Assembly: GCA_030770545.1 (NCBI GenBank)
Contig: CM061099.1
Span: forward strand, 11,601,001 to 11,665,000
Direction of reading: 5' to 3'
From: Macropodus opercularis
Lineage: Eukaryota; Chordata; Actinopteri; Anabantiformes; Osphronemidae
Length of the DNA stretch: 64,000 nucleotides
Part shown: in pieces, positions 63,731 through 64,000 of the stretch
How the letters are laid out: each line of letters starts with the position of its first letter
Numbering within the stretch: the first letter of the stretch is position 1
Position numbers and translations under genes: made by a program
Notes under the pieces: generated by a model
What the model saw: only the letters and a program-made list of their open reading frames with translations
Databases searched by the model: none
What the model was told of the DNA's origin: nothing

Positions 63731-64000
63731 TTTGAGTGTGTGCATATATGTGTGTGTGAAGGAGAGATGGATTGAGCTTCATTACCAAGACTTAGGGGAC
63801 CCCCCCATAACCCCCACCCCAACCCCTCACACTCCCCTGTGTCCCTGCCTGACTGCCCAAAGTTATAATAGTCCCTATCATAAAGACACATTATCCTCTG
63901 ATAGGAGACTGCTCTGTCTTTAGGCAATAAAAACACTCAAACTTCATTTATTTGCCATATATGACCACAGATAGAACTAATGAAGTAAAGAGAAAAGTGT

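Larger units (their letters stand above)
50000..64000. other. intergenic region to the right edge, no gene supported
   Basis: No coding exon could be supported. Enhancer-like unique segments occur at 50090-50220, 51290-51720, 56090-56340, 57100-57420 and 63400-63730. Microsatellites lie at 51508-51552, 53592-53629, 57071-57098, 57601-57636 and 60119-60161. GA-rich DNA occupies about 61750-62230 and 63480-63640. The 165-codon frame at 61906-62403 runs through GA-rich sequence and has no recognisable domain; this part could be an untranslated first exon of a neighbouring gene, but nothing proves it. Confidence 0.55.

Noticed and set aside
15926..64000. avpr1b, expected next to FAM72A by analogy with human
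   Set aside because: Its large first exon with membrane segments should give a long hydrophobic frame with receptor motifs; none is present.
1..64000. CRISPR arrays, rRNA, canonical tRNA genes and known microRNA precursors
   Set aside because: No regularly spaced repeats of that kind were seen, no full tRNA B-box context beyond the weak SINE-like head, and no conserved microRNA seed-plus-hairpin that I recognise (for example let-7, miR-9, miR-29, miR-181, miR-205).

Overview
The window is vertebrate nuclear DNA, most likely from a teleost fish. The signs are spliced genes with short introns, very many (CA/GT)n microsatellites, TTAGC/GCTAACG-type motifs around a promoter, and a fish-style LINE tail ending in repeated TCTTA units. 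It holds no bacterial-type operons. Nearly all open frames are chance frames, many of them running through microsatellites.

Two genes can be supported, and they form a divergent (head-to-head) pair. On the minus strand, 10860-10926 is coding exon 1 of srgap2 (SLIT-ROBO Rho GTPase-activating protein 2). It encodes 22 residues and ends at a clean splice donor; positions 1-10859 are the start of its long first intron. On the plus strand, 12571-13855 is a complete four-exon fam72 gene of 149 codons, the same length as human FAM72A. Its long 3' UTR probably ends at a poly(A) signal at 15898-15903. The start codons lie 1.64 kb apart across a GC-rich shared promoter region. The human SRGAP2/FAM72A pair has the same arrangement, so the linkage is ancient.

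The fam72 side of the promoter carries a textbook late-cell-cycle module: CCAAT boxes 31 bp apart followed by CHR-type elements (TTTGAA/TTTAAA), the NF-Y plus DREAM/MuvB layout. This fits a proliferation-linked gene and contrasts with the neuronal cytoskeletal role of srgap2.

From about 15.9 kb to 64 kb I find no protein-coding exon that I can defend. This 48 kb holds microsatellites, a non-LTR retrotransposon tail (about 46.1-46.3 kb), a dispersed repeat present twice (about 16.5 and 38.7 kb), a small tandem duplication (46.87-46.96 kb), two 3'-end-like segments with poly(A) signals (about 45.4 and 49.36 kb), candidate CTCF motifs, and a series of enhancer-like segments rich in homeodomain, POU and PBX-MEIS motifs. 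It reads as a regulatory gene desert whose target gene probably lies outside the window, but that is inference. No novel multi-gene system is visible. The most informative items are the srgap2-fam72 promoter and the possible regulatory elements of the desert.
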